This document shows positions 15,686 through 23,671 of a DNA stretch of 64,000 nt, one piece after another. Within the stretch, counting starts at the first letter, position 1. Each line of letters opens with the position of its first letter. The DNA is from a bacterium (lineage in GTDB: Bacteria; Bacillota; Clostridia; Oscillospirales; Acutalibacteraceae): the NCBI GenBank assembly GCA_022774755.1, contig JALFLK010000029.1, positions 1 to 64,000 of the forward strand. Direction: 5' to 3'. The notes beneath the pieces are model-generated. The model saw nothing but the letters and a program-made list of their open reading frames with translations. It searched no databases and was not told where the DNA came from. The position numbers and the translations under genes are program-made.

Positions 15686-15696
15686 ATTCCCACTCG
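15686..15696. other. Attachment core between E2 and E3
   Basis: ATTCCCACTCG is identical to the cores at 4313 and 25118. Read on the minus strand with its flank it is CGAGTGGGAATAG, so E2 would supply a TAG stop to guaA if it lay directly beside it. Confidence 0.85.
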
Positions 15697-15797
15697 CTTA
15701 ATTCATTCTAACACTAAACATATCTGTTTGGTGTTAGCGGTTATTGATACATCTTTTACCGCTATTCTGCCTATTATTTTTGGCTTCAAATTATAAC

Positions 15798-15815
15798 AGT
15801 ATCAAAAAAGTATCA
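15798..15815 (+). repeat. Integrase arm-type repeats, E3 left end
   Basis: AGTATCA occurs at 15798-15804 and 15809-15815, 11 bp apart, about 101 bp inside the core. It matches the right end of E3 and differs from the E1 and E2 heptamers. Confidence 0.7.
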
Positions 15816-15825
15816 ACGGTACTGC

Positions 15826-16051
15826 AATCATTATAACAGAAACAAGCCGTAAAATCAACACTTTAAAGCGATAAATGGTTTGTAGTTTTATATTCTGACT
15901 GAATCGAAATAGTGTAACGCTTTTGGGCTTCAAAAGGCACTGTTTATGCGCCCTTTTGGGAGCATAAACTTGATTGTTAGGGTAATATCATTACCTTACG
16001 AGTTTAGGCGTTACAGAGCATATTAGAAATATAATTTCAATTAAAAATGCA
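15826..16051. other. Non-coding stretch at E3 left end with a relic-like hairpin
   Basis: There is no gene. At 15932-15957 a sequence (AAAAGG, a loop with GTTTATG, CCTTTT) resembles the hairpins that lie just inside the right ends of E1 and E2. TAACGC and GCGTTA near 15916 and 16009 form a wider inverted repeat. This could be a remnant of an older element end. Confidence 0.3.
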
Positions 16052-17206
16052 TTACATATTTGCTTTATCAATAAAATATTTAAGTTTATTTCTATCCCAA
16101 AGTATGACAAGGTTTTTTCTTGCTAATTCTTCAGCAGCAGGAGTAAAATAATTATTTGTAAGTACACAAGCAACGTGACAATCGTGCAGTGATTTGCTGG
16201 CAATTACCTCTTGAACAGCGGATACGCCAACAGAGGAATCGTAACGTTTACATTGAATAGCATATCGGACATCATCTTTTTCAGCTATCACGTCCGCCCC
16301 AAAATCACCCGAAGAAGGTGTGACGTTGATATTTATAAATCCATTTGAGCGAAGAAGATTTCCTGTGAAGATTTCAAAATCCCTTCCATCCATTATATCC
16401 ACTTCGTTTAGTTGAGGAATATCGCACGATTTTTCATATAATAATTCGTAGTCGATAACTTTAACTCCCTTTGACAATGCACGATTACGCAGCCTGATCA
16501 CTCTTGATTTTAGTACATTATTACTGACTTCGTCCTTGCATAATGCGTTCAAAACATTTTCTTCTGCTGTCAATCCGCTTTGTTGAAGAATATCAATTAT
16601 GATACTTCTGCGAGTATCAGGCTTATACGCGTTAAAATCAATTTCATAAAAACATTCTTCTTCCAACTCGTCAGGTAAATCCTGCTTGCTATTTATAAGG
16701 AAGAAACAAGTAAATGACGGTAAAGGAAGGTGATAACTCGCTGCCATCTGTCCTTTACCTGTAATAATGTCAATAGAATAATCGCTAACTGCTTGTATCA
16801 ATATATCCAATAGTTTTTGATTTATGAGTTGAATATCTGAAAAGATTACAATATCTCCTTCATTAATATATGTTAAAAGCGCAGCCAAATCACCTTCTTT
16901 TTCAATCAAAGCCGCAGATACAAAACGGGATTGAACATTTAACTCTTCGGCAATACTTGAAACAAATGGTACGACCAACCTTTGAGGACACCCAATCAAT
17001 ACACAGTTTGTCAGTTTCTGATTGGTTTTACCCACACGTTTTGCGTATTCAACATATTCATCTACTTTATTTTTCAGACTTAACGATAGTGTGGTGTCGT
17101 TTTTGGCTTTCGCAAACTTAGGAGCTGCCAAATTGAAAGCTATTTCCTTTTTATCATCGTTAAAGTAACCGTCCATATTTACCACCATATTATAAGTATC
17201 ACACAT
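16052..17206 (-). CDS. Catalytically dead RuvB-like AAA+ domain fused to Mrr nuclease (E3 cargo)
   Basis: The protein has 384 residues from the ATG at 17206 (the track starts at a TTG 9 bp earlier). Residues about 45-260 follow RuvB closely: EKEGDLAALLT, DYSIDIITGKG and LPLPSFTCFF match RuvB's EKxGDLAAxLT, DYxLDIxIGxG and LDLPPFTLIG. Walker A is GCPQRLVV instead of GPPGLGKT, Walker B is IFSDIQ instead of FIDEIH, and the arginine-finger region is gone, so ATP hydrolysis is not expected. The RuvB winged helix is replaced by an Mrr-type nuclease (about 275-380) with GADVI...IQCKR as a complete D...QxK site. It follows the FtsK-like/Mrr gene by a few bases with no clear Shine-Dalgarno sequence, so translation is probably coupled. 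Confidence 0.85.
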   Translation of the reverse strand: MCDTYNMVVNMDGYFNDDKKEIAFNLAAPKFAKAKNDTTLSLSLKNKVDEYVEYAKRVGKTNQKLTNCVLIGCPQRLVVPFVSSIAEELNVQSRFVSAALIEKEGDLAALLTYINEGDIVIFSDIQLINQKLLDILIQAVSDYSIDIITGKGQMAASYHLPLPSFTCFFLINSKQDLPDELEEECFYEIDFNAYKPDTRRSIIIDILQQSGLTAEENVLNALCKDEVSNNVLKSRVIRLRNRALSKGVKVIDYELLYEKSCDIPQLNEVDIMDGRDFEIFTGNLLRSNGFININVTPSSGDFGADVIAEKDDVRYAIQCKRYDSSVGVSAVQEVIASKSLHDCHVACVLTNNYFTPAAEELARKNLVILWDRNKLKYFIDKANM

Positions 17207-17219
17207 ACGTTTCAATAAC

Positions 17220-18611
17220 TTATTTTATATTATTCATTAATTCTTTAAGTTTTGTCCTGTCCCAAAGCAATACAAGGTTTTTGTTAGCCAATTCCATCGC
17301 TGCGGGAGTAAAAATGTTATTTGTTAGAACGCAAGCAACGTGACAGTTATATATTGTTTTACTTGCTATTACTTCCTGAATTGCAGATATGCCAACAGGA
17401 GAACTATATTTTTTGCATTGTATAGCGTATTTTATTCCATCCTTAAACGCAATTACATCAGCGCCATAATCACCACTTGATTTTGTGACCGATATATTTG
17501 TAAAACCATTTTTCTGTAATAGTTCACCAGAAAACTTTTCAAATCCTGTACCAGTCATATTATTATCGATATCTTCAATGGAGAAGATATGCGCTTCATC
17601 AAATGTTTTATTAAAAATATGTTCCAAATCAACAGAATCGCCAACTTTTAATAAATCCGCTTTTATCCCTAACGAGAGATTTCTAAAAGAAAAGCGAGAA
17701 AAGAAATAAAAGATTATACCTGTTCTTTTAGAGTTTAGCAACAAGGGAATTAAAACTTCATCATTGTTTGAATTATTAAACAAATTATAAGATTCATTTA
17801 CAATAACAGCTATATAAGGCATTCTCTCAATATTATTAAAACCATTGACCATTCGATCATTATACGAATTTATATCTTTACAAGATGAATCTGCAAATAT
17901 AGCAAGTCGGCTCTTCATTTCATTTAACAGCCACGCAAAAGCACCATCTGCCTTTTTATTATCCGTTACTATTGGTATGAGTAACGACGGTATTCCACGA
18001 AACATAGAATAGCTTACACCATCATCAATAAGGAGTAGCTTTAGTCTGTTTGGAGAAGCATAAGTGACCATACGAGTGATAAATTGTGTTTGTATTGTAT
18101 CAGATGACTGGGGAAACACAAAATTATCGAGCTTATTCAAGAAATAACCGTTGTCAGAATAATCAACATCAATCCTAAAGTTATCTTTATAGATTTTTTC
18201 CACAGGTGGCATATTTGCTAATAGCTCCCTCAGCTCTGCCGTAAGTGAATTATCATCTTTTTTTGTGTGTGTATCAGGATTGTGTGATGATTCTTTATTT
18301 GAAACACAATTATTACGTCTTTTTACCCACTCATCATAGGTAATAATAACCTTTCTTGGTGTGCTTCCGTTATGAGGACCTACAACGCCTTGCTGTTCCA
18401 TTTCATCAAGCAACCTACCTGCTCTGGCGTATCCAACTTTTAGTTTTCTTTGTATGAGTGAAGTAGATGCTGTACCAGCTTCGATAACACATTTTACAGC
18501 TGAATCCATCATAGAATCTGTAATCTCTACATTATCATTTCTTATGACAGGCTCATTTATTATATCAAAAATTCTTTTTTCTATTTCATTATAATCATTG
18601 TTATTTCCCAT
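17220..18611 (-). CDS. FtsK gamma domain plus dead FtsK motor fused to Mrr nuclease (E3 cargo)
   Basis: The protein has 463 residues from the ATG at 18611 (GGAG 8 bp upstream). Residues about 34-90 are an FtsK/SpoIIIE gamma winged helix (ASTSLIQRKLKVGYARAGRL, EQQGVVGP), the part that reads KOPS/SRS sequences. It is N-terminal here although it is C-terminal in FtsK. Residues about 150-345 follow the FtsK motor (RGIPSLLIPIVTDNKKA, MPYIAVIVNES), but Walker A is absent and the Walker B Asp is Asn. Residues about 355-460 are an Mrr nuclease with GADVI...IQCKK, very similar to that of the downstream gene. Promoter 18640-18668. The pair looks like one two-component system, probably defensive. Confidence 0.85.
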   Translation of the reverse strand: MGNNNDYNEIEKRIFDIINEPVIRNDNVEITDSMMDSAVKCVIEAGTASTSLIQRKLKVGYARAGRLLDEMEQQGVVGPHNGSTPRKVIITYDEWVKRRNNCVSNKESSHNPDTHTKKDDNSLTAELRELLANMPPVEKIYKDNFRIDVDYSDNGYFLNKLDNFVFPQSSDTIQTQFITRMVTYASPNRLKLLLIDDGVSYSMFRGIPSLLIPIVTDNKKADGAFAWLLNEMKSRLAIFADSSCKDINSYNDRMVNGFNNIERMPYIAVIVNESYNLFNNSNNDEVLIPLLLNSKRTGIIFYFFSRFSFRNLSLGIKADLLKVGDSVDLEHIFNKTFDEAHIFSIEDIDNNMTGTGFEKFSGELLQKNGFTNISVTKSSGDYGADVIAFKDGIKYAIQCKKYSSPVGISAIQEVIASKTIYNCHVACVLTNNIFTPAAMELANKNLVLLWDRTKLKELMNNIK

Positions 18612-18639
18612 ATTCACAGCTCCAAGATTTGTTAAGAAT

Positions 18640-18668
18640 ATAGTATCATAATCTGCTTAGATTTGCAA
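18640..18668 (-). promoter_or_regulatory. Promoter of the E3 Mrr-fusion pair
   Basis: On the minus strand TTGCAA (18663-18668), 17 bp, TACTAT (18640-18645), about 30 bp before the FtsK-like/Mrr start. The pair thus has its own transcription signal, separate from the mobility operon. Confidence 0.6.
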
Positions 18669-18698
18669 CAGGAAACGTATCCATTAGGCAAATAAACA

Positions 18699-18733
18699 AG
18701 CCGTCAAGTAGGAGATTGTCCCACTTGACGGCT
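18699..18733 (-). terminator. Terminator of the E3 mobility operon
   Basis: AGCCGTCAAGT pairs with ACTTGACGGCT, and on the minus strand TTGTTTATTT follows. It lies 8 bp after tnpV. Confidence 0.7.
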
Positions 18734-18740
18734 GTGCTGA

Positions 18741-19118
18741 TTAGGTGTAAATCAACTCTGCATTTACAATCTCGGTTGCACGGTTACGGATATTGTTCAT
18801 TCGCTGCACCCAGAGCATTTGATTGTTAGCTTTGAGTTGTTCGGTTACGCCTTCCTTTTCGGCAAGTTGGTTTACCAACCGAAAGAACAAATCCTCTGCC
18901 TGCTTGTCAATGTCGACGAGATAGGCGGTCAGCTTGCAACTCGTCAGCAAATTGGTATAGCGGATTTTATGGTGCTGCTTGATGTACCGCAAATGCCGCT
19001 TGCCCCAAATGCCGATTTCTACCTTTGGCTGTTTGGGGAGCGTCAGACACGGCAAGTAATAATCGCCTTGCAGCTCGTAATGAATGCCTGTTTTCTTGTC
19101 GTAAATTCTTTTTTCCAT
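18741..19118 (-). CDS. tnpV: TnpV-like protein (E3)
   Basis: The 125-residue protein has the same landmarks as the E2 copy: QGDYYLPCL, GIWGKRHLRYIKQH, LLTSCKLTAYLVDID and a C-terminal MLWVQRMNNIRNRATEIVN. Function is unknown. It closes the mobility operon, 24 bp after the relaxase, and is followed by a terminator. Confidence 0.75.
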   Translation of the reverse strand: MEKRIYDKKTGIHYELQGDYYLPCLTLPKQPKVEIGIWGKRHLRYIKQHHKIRYTNLLTSCKLTAYLVDIDKQAEDLFFRLVNQLAEKEGVTEQLKANNQMLWVQRMNNIRNRATEIVNAELIYT

Positions 19119-19142
19119 TGTTCATCAACCTTTCTGTATTAA

Positions 19143-20297
19143 TTAGCGTGCATCACGCTGTTTTTGCTTTTTGAATCCTCTCGCCTGCTCAATAATCTCA
19201 TTGAGCTTACGCTTTCCGAAAACCTTTTCCAACAAGCGGTAGGCTTTGTTTTGCTCTCGGAGCATACCGTTGACCTCTTTGAGCTTGGAGTTTTCATATT
19301 TCAGATGTTCGTTCTCACGGTATAATCTGCCGTTCATATTATTGATACGGTGGTAATTTTCCCAGCCTTGATAGCTTCTGGCGAGGACAGTTCTGACAAG
19401 ATTTTTCAGCCGACTGATTAAAGGCTCCACTATCTTTTTCTTGTAGTTCTTTGCCGTCATCAAACCCTGTGGCTCAGGGAGTTGGAGCTGTGGATCTTCG
19501 TCAAGTTGTTTTTCGACATTGCCAAGAAGCTCCTGCGCTTCCTCGATTTTCTCTACCGTCGCTTTTAGTCCTTTGACCTCAAGCTGCTTTTCTTCAATCT
19601 CCCTGTCAAGCTCGGCAACCTCTTTGGCTCGCTCCTGCTTTTTGTAATCAAGGACGGACAGATGCTGCTCGTGAGTGCCCTTCTGCTCCCACTCGATACC
19701 GTGCCGCTCCATAATCTGAGCAAGGACTTTCTTTTCGGAAAGTATCCAGCGATTCAGCTCATTGTCGCTCCTGCCCTCGCCTTTGAAGCCCATATTGAGC
19801 ATGGCCTGTTTCAGCGATACTCTTGTTTCCAAACCTCTCATGCTGCCGGTGGTGAACGGTACAAAGTCGATATGGATATGCGGCGTTGCTTCGTCCATAT
19901 GAAGGTGAGCGGAGAACACTCGCAGAAATGGATTGCGCTCTTGGAAGCCTTGATAGTATTCGTCGAGGATCGTCCTCGCAAGCTCGGCGTGTTCTCCTGT
20001 TGCCGACATATCTTCCTTGTTGCCGATTTGGAAAATGACCTCGTGGAACAGCTTCTCCTGTTTCCCTGATTCGATATGCTTATAGTAATCGGAAATCCTT
20101 CTGTCCTTGCGTTTCTGCTTATCGTTGTACTGTTTCAGAGCTTCATCAAACAATTCGTGATACACTTTCTTGATTGGCTCATTACAGTAATCTATATTTA
20201 AATAGGTACGCTCCCTGTCCACGTTCTCAGCCGAAAACGCTCGGCTGTTGTGGGTGACGGAGCCTTTACCCGTCATTGCGCTAATCGTTCTCTTCAT
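19143..20297 (-). CDS. MobV-family relaxase (Mob/Pre) of E3
   Basis: The 384-residue protein has HLHMDEATPHIHIDF as the His-rich metal site of MobV relaxases, an N-terminal GKGSVTHNSRAF and a long C-terminal coiled coil (about 205-375). It is homologous along its full length to the E2 relaxase. A candidate oriT (20356-20450) lies about 60 bp upstream. Transfer would need a helper conjugation system because none is encoded in the element. Confidence 0.92.
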   Translation of the reverse strand: MKRTISAMTGKGSVTHNSRAFSAENVDRERTYLNIDYCNEPIKKVYHELFDEALKQYNDKQKRKDRRISDYYKHIESGKQEKLFHEVIFQIGNKEDMSATGEHAELARTILDEYYQGFQERNPFLRVFSAHLHMDEATPHIHIDFVPFTTGSMRGLETRVSLKQAMLNMGFKGEGRSDNELNRWILSEKKVLAQIMERHGIEWEQKGTHEQHLSVLDYKKQERAKEVAELDREIEEKQLEVKGLKATVEKIEEAQELLGNVEKQLDEDPQLQLPEPQGLMTAKNYKKKIVEPLISRLKNLVRTVLARSYQGWENYHRINNMNGRLYRENEHLKYENSKLKEVNGMLREQNKAYRLLEKVFGKRKLNEIIEQARGFKKQKQRDAR

Positions 20298-20355
20298 TTA
20301 TCTACCTCAAATTTGTATTAAAATATGGTTATCTTACTGAATTATCTCTAACTCA

Positions 20356-20450
20356 GGTTCTGTTACTCTTGCCAAGAGTAACGCAAAAGCACTTTTGACA
20401 GCAGAGCCATCAAAAATGCGACCTGCAAGCAGGTTTTGCGCTCTCCGAGG
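20356..20450. other. Candidate oriT of E3
   Basis: TTACTCTTGCCAAGAGTAA forms a near-perfect inverted repeat followed by CGCAAAAGCACTTTTGACAG. The block matches E2 11641-11687 with one mismatch. Then come CCATCAAAAA, a small hairpin (CCTGCAAGCAGG) and GCGCTCTCCGAGGGG, which is also shared with E2. Confidence 0.65.
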
Positions 20451-20497
20451 GGCAAGGGCAGCCCTTTGAAAAGGGCTCCCTGCACCCCGCCTAAACT

Positions 20498-21703
20498 TTA
20501 CTGCGTGTCAGTCCGTGTCAGCTGTGTCGGTGTTTTACACACCCCACAATCGCTGTCACAGCTGTCACGCTTTGACACGCCGCCCTCATAGGTCAGCGTG
20601 ATTCTGCGCCCTTCGTGAGTGCGCTTGTAGTGATAGGCGATTTTGTATTCGTCCATCAGACTGTTAACGTTGACGTTCAGCTTCTGCGTGATAGCGTTTG
20701 GCTTGATGTCAACGGCGAGATACTCGCACAGCTCTGTCGGCGTACCGCACCATTGCGGATTGTCGGCGGTCACCCTTTCGGCAATCCTTTCAAGCAATGG
20801 CTCTGGCGGAGCTTTCCAAAGCTCGGCTTCGATTTTGTCAAACTCCCACACCAACGTTTCCGTGTTCTTCTTCAAATACACACGCTGGTCTTGCTGATCC
20901 CTGCCCGATACTTCAAGCGTGGCATTGTTACTCGTGCGCTTATCTTTGTAAAGAACAAATCCTCCGTCAGCAGCGCCGAGCAAGCCGTTAGTGCCTGAAA
21001 TCATATCGAATTTATCATCAGCCGTTTGCTTGCGTGTATGATGGACAACCAACATACAAATGTTGTGCCTGTCCGTGAAACTCTTTAGCTTCGTGATGAT
21101 TTGGTAGTCGTTGGCGTAGCTGTAATTCTCGCCGCCGACCTCCCTAACCTTCTGCAAGGTGTCGATAATCACGAGCGAAGTATCAGGCTGCTTCTGTAAG
21201 AAGCCGTCAAGCTGTTCATCCAAACCATTGCCAAGCTGATGAGCTGATACCGAAAAAAACAGGTTTTCATTTTCGGATGTTCCGAACATACGGTACAAGC
21301 GTTTCTGTAATCTTGGATAGTCGTCCTCCAGAGCAAGGTACAGCACCTTCCCTTGCCGAACATCAAAGCCCCACAGCTTTGTACCTGTGCTGACGTGATA
21401 GGCAAGTTGTGCCATCAAAAAGCTCTTGCCGATTTTCGGCGAGCCGACAAACAAATATGTTCCCCGGTAGAGCAAGCCGTCGATGATCGGCGGCTTACTC
21501 TTGTAGGTGCTATCAAACAGCTCGGTCATTGAGACCGTGTGTAAATACGATTCGTCTATATCGCAGAGGTCATTAATTTCATCAAACCTATTGAAATCTG
21601 AATCGTTATTGTTTATAATAGTGGTGTTAGATTTTGTGAATGGCTGTCCTGCTTCTGTGCCAACAGAAGCGTTGAGGGCAGTCATTTCATTTAAGGCGTC
21701 CAT
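20498..21703 (-). CDS. RepA-like AAA ATPase/helicase (E3)
   Basis: The protein has 401 residues from the ATG at 21703, 7 bp after GGAGG. The frame's earlier ATG at 21709 overlaps the Shine-Dalgarno sequence. Walker A is GSPKIGKSF and Walker B is LVIIDTLQ, and the C-terminal region matches the E2 protein. The last residues (after TYEGG) form a Ser/Cys/Thr/Asp-rich tail encoded by iteron-like repeats and absent from E2. This suggests that the reading frame has run into the origin region. The start overlaps mobC. Confidence 0.8.
   Translation of the reverse strand: MDALNEMTALNASVGTEAGQPFTKSNTTIINNNDSDFNRFDEINDLCDIDESYLHTVSMTELFDSTYKSKPPIIDGLLYRGTYLFVGSPKIGKSFLMAQLAYHVSTGTKLWGFDVRQGKVLYLALEDDYPRLQKRLYRMFGTSENENLFFSVSAHQLGNGLDEQLDGFLQKQPDTSLVIIDTLQKVREVGGENYSYANDYQIITKLKSFTDRHNICMLVVHHTRKQTADDKFDMISGTNGLLGAADGGFVLYKDKRTSNNATLEVSGRDQQDQRVYLKKNTETLVWEFDKIEAELWKAPPEPLLERIAERVTADNPQWCGTPTELCEYLAVDIKPNAITQKLNVNVNSLMDEYKIAYHYKRTHEGRRITLTYEGGVSKRDSCDSDCGVCKTPTQLTRTDTQ
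20503..20580. other. Iteron-like repeats inside the repA 3' end (E3), candidate replication origin
   Basis: GTGTCAG, GTGTCAG and GTGTCGG stand at about 10-bp spacing. After a T-rich spacer CTGTCAC, CTGTCAC and TTGACAC follow in the opposite sense. The layout equals that of E2 although the word differs. Confidence 0.45.
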
Positions 21704-22026
21704 TCGCATTCCTCCTTCATACCGTTTAGCGTAACGGTGATTAATCTGATATTATCGAGTAGTTCGTCATCAACGCCTGCTCCTGCTTCTATGCGTTTCA
21801 GTTCATCCAAAACTAAGGTGAGCTGTGTTTTCAGTGCCTTATATACTTTCGGATTGCCCTGTACGACAATATCCCGATTCAGACATTTGCGGTAGCAATA
21901 CTCCTGCTTCGATAAGCCTGAAAGCGCAACAGCAATATTGATTTGCTTGTGTTCTTCGGGTGATACCCGAAATCCCACGGTGATATTTCTGAAACGGTTG
22001 TGTCGATCTACATTTTTAGCTGACAT
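21691..22026 (-). CDS. MobC-like relaxosome accessory protein (E3)
   Basis: The 111-residue protein has RNITVGFRVSPEE, SGLSKQEYC and VVQGNPKVYKALK, homologous to the E1 and E2 proteins but more divergent. It overlaps the integrase end by 11 bp and the repA start, so the whole block is tightly coupled. It probably helps the MobV relaxase at oriT. Confidence 0.72.
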   Translation of the reverse strand: MSAKNVDRHNRFRNITVGFRVSPEEHKQINIAVALSGLSKQEYCYRKCLNRDIVVQGNPKVYKALKTQLTLVLDELKRIEAGAGVDDELLDNIRLITVTLNGMKEECEWTP

Positions 22027-23101
22027 TTTGCAATCCCCTTTCTACATTTAATTTGTTAGCCATATCGCTTTGTGCTGATGGTAGCATATGAGCGTAACGA
22101 TAAGTAATGTCGATGCTCTCGTGACCTACTCTGTCAGCGATTGCCACAACGGAAAATCCCATTTCAATCAAAAGCGAAACGTGGCTATGCCGTAAATCGT
22201 GTATGCGTATGCGTTTTACGCCCGATTCCTCACAACCACGCTTCATTTCACGATGAAGGTAGCTTTTTGTGATAGGAAACAATCTGTCGTCCTTCCCAAT
22301 CTTATACAAGGAACGGATATAGTCTTGGAGCTCCTCTGAGAGAAAGTCAGGCATACTGACGGTACGGATACTTTTTGGCGTTTTCGGATCAGTGATTACA
22401 TCTCTCTGCTTGATACGCTGATAGGATTTGTTTATCCTTATCGTCTGCTTCTCAAAATCCAAATCGGCAGATGTTAAGGCTAACAACTCTCCTAACCGCA
22501 AACCACACCAATATAAGATTTCAAAAGCATAATAAGAAATCGGCTTGTCCATTATCGCTTCTGCAAATTTCAGATATTCAGGTTTAGTCCAAAACTGCAT
22601 TTCCTTTGTTTGCTCTTTACCCATATTGCCAACCTTAGCCGCAGGGTTACTCTTTAAGTCGTAGAACTTAACGGCGTGGTTAAAAATAGCGCTGATTTGA
22701 TTATGAATCGTCTTTAGATAGGTTTTAGAGTACGGTTTTCCTGCAGAATCACGATAACCCATCATTTCATTTTGCCAAGACATAATATCTGTCGGCTTGA
22801 TTTCGCAGAGCTTTTTGTTTTGAAAATAAGGCAATACCTTTTTCTCAATGACGGATATCTTTGTGTTCCAAGTGTTCTCCCTGATTTTTTCTTTGAGATC
22901 CGCCTTGTAAAGCTCCCAAAACGCTCCGAAGGTCATATCGACGTCATCACTTCTTTGAAGCAGGAATGTACGCTCCCACTCGCTCGCTTCACGTTTGGTC
23001 TTAAAACCTCGCTTAACTTTTCGGTCGTTACTGCCCTGCCAGTTCTTGTAATAGACGGACACATACCAAGTGTTGTTTGATTTATTCTTATAAACAGCCA
23101 T
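22016..23101 (-). CDS. int: Tyrosine recombinase, integrase of E3
   Basis: The 361-residue integrase has the catalytic set R (CGLRLGELL), HDLRHSH, VGHESID and Tyr in YRYAHML. The core-binding and catalytic parts are close to E1 and E2, but the N-terminal arm-binding domain (NTWYVSVYYKNWQG) is clearly more divergent, as are the E3 arm repeats (AGTATCA). It should use the same guaA core. Confidence 0.95.
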   Translation of the reverse strand: MAVYKNKSNNTWYVSVYYKNWQGSNDRKVKRGFKTKREASEWERTFLLQRSDDVDMTFGAFWELYKADLKEKIRENTWNTKISVIEKKVLPYFQNKKLCEIKPTDIMSWQNEMMGYRDSAGKPYSKTYLKTIHNQISAIFNHAVKFYDLKSNPAAKVGNMGKEQTKEMQFWTKPEYLKFAEAIMDKPISYYAFEILYWCGLRLGELLALTSADLDFEKQTIRINKSYQRIKQRDVITDPKTPKSIRTVSMPDFLSEELQDYIRSLYKIGKDDRLFPITKSYLHREMKRGCEESGVKRIRIHDLRHSHVSLLIEMGFSVVAIADRVGHESIDITYRYAHMLPSAQSDMANKLNVERGLQNVS

Positions 23102-23106
23102 TTATA

Positions 23107-23307
23107 TCACTCTCCTTCTTCGGCTGATTGTACACCGTAAAATTTTTCCTCAAAATACCGGCGGCTCAATTTGCCTGCTACGGTATAAAAGCCTTTGGCT
23201 TTCAATTCCTTGTTGAGCGTATGCATAATCTTATATGCACTTGATTTTGATACGCCGAGACACTCGGCGATTTCATCAGCGGTAATCACGTTCTTGTTTG
23301 CTGTCAT
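23107..23307 (-). CDS. Excisionase-like HTH protein (E3)
   Basis: The 66-residue protein has the HTH ADEIAECLGVSKSSAYKIMH followed by a basic stretch. It is homologous to the E1 and E2 proteins but more distant. It is first in the mobility operon, 5 bp before the integrase. The directionality-factor role is inferred. Confidence 0.7.
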   Translation of the reverse strand: MTANKNVITADEIAECLGVSKSSAYKIMHTLNKELKAKGFYTVAGKLSRRYFEEKFYGVQSAEEGE

Positions 23308-23537
23308 AGGTTTAACCCCCTTTCTTATTTTGATTTAAAGTTGTAGAATTGATTTACAAAGCCCCGGATTTACTTACCGAGCCTCTCACCTCATTGCCTG
23401 CGACGCTTCTAACGCTCGGACTGTGACTGGTGGGGAGTATCCCTCCTGCTTCTGCACTCGTTCCGTTGGAAGTCTTGGCGCATTTGACAGGAGTGCGTTT
23501 ACTCGCTTTACTAAACTTATTAGTTTAGCGTATTTCT
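23308..23537 (-). other. Untranslated leader of the E3 mobility operon with a palindromic operator
   Basis: There is no gene. Near the promoter lies the perfect palindrome CTAAAC-TTATTA-GTTTAG (23511-23528), which repeats the CTAAAC half-site seen in the promoter operators and would sit just downstream of transcription start. The rest is GC-richer than the promoter region, with several short hairpins, and differs from the E1/E2 leader. Confidence 0.45.
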
Positions 23538-23641
23538 ATTATACTAAACATTTTAGATTAGTACAAGTGGATAAAACATAGAAAATACTAAACTTTTTTG
23601 CTTTGAAACTATTGACATTCACTAAACATATATGTTATACT
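23538..23641. promoter_or_regulatory. Divergent promoters with operator-like motifs (E3)
   Basis: Minus strand: TTGTAC (23561-23566), 17 bp, TATAAT (23538-23543). Plus strand: TTGACA (23612-23617), 18 bp, TATACT (23636-23641). Both carry ACTAAACAT words, as in E1. Confidence 0.75.
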
Positions 23642-23671
23642 TATTATATTCTTAGGAAAAGAGGTCTAAAG

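Larger units (their letters stand above)
4313..15696. mobile_element. Integrative mobilizable element E2 (complete)
   Basis: The element is bounded by the ATTCCCACTCG cores at 4313 and 15686. Arm repeats GTTGTCA x2 are present at both ends (4424-4441 and 15607-15624). Left cargo is a HEPN-motif gene and a restriction-modification cluster. The backbone is tnpV, MobV relaxase, repA, mobC, int, xis and a divergent XRE regulator. There are no conjugation genes, so mobilization by a helper is inferred. Matching arm sequence at both ends supports these exact limits. Confidence 0.88.
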
